Below, piece by piece: positions 6,108-7,873 of a stretch of 7,873 nt of DNA. Every line of letters starts with the position of its first letter. Within the stretch, counting starts at the first letter, position 1. The notes below the pieces were generated by a model. The model ran no database searches. It was not told where the DNA came from and worked only from the letters and a program-made list of their open reading frames with translations. The stretch comes from Dokdonella_A sp039926425 (GTDB lineage Bacteria > Pseudomonadota > Gammaproteobacteria > Xanthomonadales > Rhodanobacteraceae), in the NCBI RefSeq assembly GCF_039926425.1, contig NZ_JBDSWZ010000164.1:1-7873 (forward strand), given 5' to 3'. A program made the translations under genes and the position numbers.

Positions 6108-7051
6108 TGAGCACGTTCTGGAGCTGGTACATCATCGCGCTGACGACCACCAACATCGTCGGTGTCGTCTGGCTGCTGATCGCGACCGCGCGGCGTCGCA
6201 GCGGCGACACGACCGCGGACAACGCCACCACGGGTCACGTGTGGGACGAAGACCTGACCGAACTCAACAATCCGCTGCCGCGCTGGTGGTTCGGCCTGTT
6301 CATCCTCAGCGTGATCTTCGCCATCGGCTATCTCGTCCTGTATCCCGGTCTCGGCAATTTCGCGGGCAACCTCGGATGGACCTCGGCCGCAGCTGCGGCA
6401 AAGGAAACCTCCGATGCCAATGCCCGTCTCGAATCGCTGTACGCAGGCTTTCGCCAGACGCCCGTCGCGCAGCTTGCGCACGACCCGAAGGCCGTGAAGG
6501 TGGGACGCAACGTGTTCGCCAACAACTGCGCGGCATGCCACGGTTCGGACGCACGTGGCGCGACGGGCTATCCCAATCTCGTCGACAGCGACTGGCTGTA
6601 CGGCGGCGATCCCGAGACCGTGTTGACCACCGTCCTCGGAGGCCGCCACGGCATCATGCCGCCGCTCGCGGCCACGCTGCCCGACGGAGGAGTCGATCAG
6701 GTCGCCCACTACGTGCTGAGTCTTTCCGGTCATGAGCACGACTCGCGCCTGGCGGCGCTCGGCAAGCCCCGTTTCGAAGGCATTTGCGCCGCCTGTCACG
6801 GTGTCACGGGAACAGGGAATCAGGCGATCGGCGCGCCAAACCTCACCGACGATATCTGGCTGCACGGCGGCGGCGACCTCGATGCCGTGCGGCTCGCAAT
6901 CAACAATGGACGCTCGGGTGTCATGCCCGCGTGGGAACCGGTGATCGGCAACGATCGTGCGCGGCTTGCCGTCGCGTGGGTCCTGGCACAGGGCGCGGTC
7001 GATGCGGCGGCAGACCAGGTCGCCACACTGACTCCCGCCGCGCAGCCATGA
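6104..7051 (+). CDS. ccoP: cbb3-type oxidase subunit III, dihaem cytochrome c
   Basis: A 315-residue protein that accepts electrons from cytochrome c or the bc1 complex and relays them to CcoO. The FixP/CcoP N-terminal region has two helices: about 5-26, and about 62-85 after NNPLPRWW. The signature HVWDEDLTELNNPLPRWW lies between them and LYPGLGNFAG follows. Two cytochrome c domains carry CAACH at 142-146 and 228-232, with likely axial methionines in GIMPP and GVMPAWEP. Two ATGs are adjacent (6104 and 6107); the first gives the ATGA overlap with ccoQ, while the second gives MSTFWSW, which resembles many CcoP N termini, so the start is uncertain by one residue. Confidence 0.97.
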   Translation: MMSTFWSWYIIALTTTNIVGVVWLLIATARRRSGDTTADNATTGHVWDEDLTELNNPLPRWWFGLFILSVIFAIGYLVLYPGLGNFAGNLGWTSAAAAAKETSDANARLESLYAGFRQTPVAQLAHDPKAVKVGRNVFANNCAACHGSDARGATGYPNLVDSDWLYGGDPETVLTTVLGGRHGIMPPLAATLPDGGVDQVAHYVLSLSGHEHDSRLAALGKPRFEGICAACHGVTGTGNQAIGAPNLTDDIWLHGGGDLDAVRLAINNGRSGVMPAWEPVIGNDRARLAVAWVLAQGAVDAAADQVATLTPAAQP

Positions 7052-7356
7052 GCCGGCTACGTTCGTCATCGATGTCGGAGGACCCCGTCGTCGTCGCGCG
7101 TGAAGCGCGTACGCGCAGGGTCGGCGCGATCGCGTGGCCGTCGTTTTTTGCGGCGGGCGTCGCGACCATGTGGTTTTTCGCCGTGGTCGATCCGATCGAG
7201 CTCGCCGCCATCAGCTGGCCGCACGCCGAGGTGTCGCGCGAACTCGGCTACACGATCGGCTTCTTCATGTTCTGGGCGTGCACCGCGAGCGCGAGCCTGT
7301 TCACCGCCATGCTGCTCGGGCCACCCGCACGCGACGTGCAGGCGCGTACACAATGA
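7048..7356 (+). CDS. Small two-helix membrane protein in the cco operon, function unknown
   Basis: A 102-residue protein I do not recognise as a named family. It has a charged N-terminal tail (1-25, Arg-rich), a helix at about 28-47 (SFFAAGVATMWFFAVVDP), a short periplasmic or cytosolic loop with WPH (57-59), a second helix at about 67-90 (LGYTIGFFMFWACTASASLF) holding one Cys (78), and a short tail. It sits exactly between ccoP and ccoG with ATGA overlaps on both sides, so it is almost certainly translated with the oxidase. Canonical ccoNOQP-ccoGHIS layouts have nothing of this kind there. It could be an accessory subunit or an assembly or stability factor. A Met at residue 9 (7072) is an alternative start but has no obvious ribosome site. 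Confidence 0.8.
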   Translation: MSRLRSSSMSEDPVVVAREARTRRVGAIAWPSFFAAGVATMWFFAVVDPIELAAISWPHAEVSRELGYTIGFFMFWACTASASLFTAMLLGPPARDVQARTQ

Positions 7357-7873
7357 AGCGCGGTGCCCGCAACGATCTCGCGATCCACGTCGTCGGTGGC
7401 GATGGTCTCTACGCGAAACAGCCCAAGGTGTATCCGCGGGAAATCGACGGCCGCTTCCAGCGACTGCGCACCGGCGTCGTGTTCTGGCTGCTCGGCATGT
7501 TCTATGCGTTTCCGTGGCTCAGCGTCGGTGGCCAGCAGCTGGTGCTGTTCGACTTGCCCGCACGGCGCTTCCATATCCTCGGGCTCACGTTCTGGCCGCA
7601 GGACTTCTATCTCCTGACCCTGCTGCTCATCATCGCCGCGCTCAGCCTGTTCTTCTTCACCGCGCTTGCGGGGCGGTTGTGGTGCGGCTACGCGTGTCCG
7701 CAGACCGTGTGGACCGAGGTGTTCCTGTGGATGGAACGGCGCATCGAAGGGGACCGCAACGCGCGCATGCGACTGGACAATGCGCCGTGGAGCCGCGAGA
7801 AGCTCCTGCGCAAGTCGGCCAAGCAGGTCGTGTGGATCATCTTCGCGCTGTGGACCGGATTCACGTTTGTCGG
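7353..7873 (+). CDS. ccoG: Cytochrome c oxidase accessory protein CcoG, 5' part (cut by window end)
   Basis: 173 complete codons of a protein of the CcoG/RdxA/FixG family, a membrane-bound iron-sulfur protein that reduces Cu(II) for insertion into the cbb3 CuB site. The visible part holds the N-terminal segment LYAKQPKVYPREIDGRFQRL, a helix (about 39-60), a second (about 86-110), and the family signature GRLWCGYACPQTVWTEVF with Cys111 and Cys115, followed by MERRIEGDRNARMRLD. The start of a third helix (VVWIIFALWTGFTFV) reaches the edge. The ferredoxin-like 4Fe-4S motifs that complete the family lie beyond the window. The start overlaps the preceding gene by ATGA. ccoH, ccoI and ccoS would be expected downstream. 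Confidence 0.93.
   Translation, partial: MKRGARNDLAIHVVGGDGLYAKQPKVYPREIDGRFQRLRTGVVFWLLGMFYAFPWLSVGGQQLVLFDLPARRFHILGLTFWPQDFYLLTLLLIIAALSLFFFTALAGRLWCGYACPQTVWTEVFLWMERRIEGDRNARMRLDNAPWSREKLLRKSAKQVVWIIFALWTGFTFV

Noticed and set aside
5453..7069. 538-codon minus-strand open frame over ccoO-ccoP
   Set aside because: Same reasons: a shadow of well-identified coding sequence, low-complexity Arg/Ser/Ala-rich translation.
1..7873. CRISPR array, insertion sequence, tRNA/rRNA, phage or defence genes
   Set aside because: No regular repeats, transposase motifs, terminal inverted repeats or RNA-gene signatures were seen; gene content and composition look like core chromosome.

Overview
The window looks like ordinary chromosome from a GC-rich gammaproteobacterium. 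The best guess is Xanthomonadales/Rhodanobacteraceae-like, resting on high GC, third-position GC bias, the cbb3 oxidase operon type and an aromatic-Phe-Asp-Gly motif after the signal peptide of the first gene. That taxonomic placement is inference; no rRNA or marker gene is present.

Layout. (1) 41-604 (+): a small secreted CAP/SCP-domain protein. (2) 842-1918 (+): an exported protein with an N-terminal YHS-like segment and what looks like a duplicated beta-rich module; function unknown. (3) A convergent 80-base gap, then a minus-strand pair transcribed right to left: an OmpW-family outer-membrane protein (3650-3036), whose stop codon overlaps the start of a thioredoxin-reductase-like ferredoxin-NADP+ reductase (3036-1999). 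(4) A 232-base divergent control region (3651-3882) with two FNR/Anr-type half-site palindromes, one facing each transcription unit at almost the same distance from its start codon. (5) From 3883 to the right edge (+): ccoN, ccoO, ccoQ, ccoP, a 102-residue two-helix membrane protein, and the 5' part of ccoG. From ccoO onward every junction is a four-base ATGA stop/start overlap.

How it works together. ccoNOQP encode the high-affinity cbb3-type cytochrome c oxidase used when oxygen is scarce: CcoN is the catalytic haem b/b3-CuB subunit, CcoO is a monohaem and CcoP a dihaem cytochrome c, and CcoQ is a small stabilising subunit. CcoG assists copper delivery during assembly. The control region suggests that a low-oxygen sensor of the FNR/Anr/Fnr family turns on the oxidase and, in the opposite direction, the OmpW porin and the ferredoxin reductase. 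OmpW-family porins (E. coli OmpW, Pseudomonas OprG) are known to respond to anaerobic regulators, so the arrangement fits.

The most interesting points are the paired FNR boxes, the porin/ferredoxin-reductase coupling, the uncharacterised small membrane protein between ccoP and ccoG, and the duplicated architecture of the YHS-like protein. I see no mobile element, CRISPR array, tRNA/rRNA or defence system, and no clearly novel multi-gene system.
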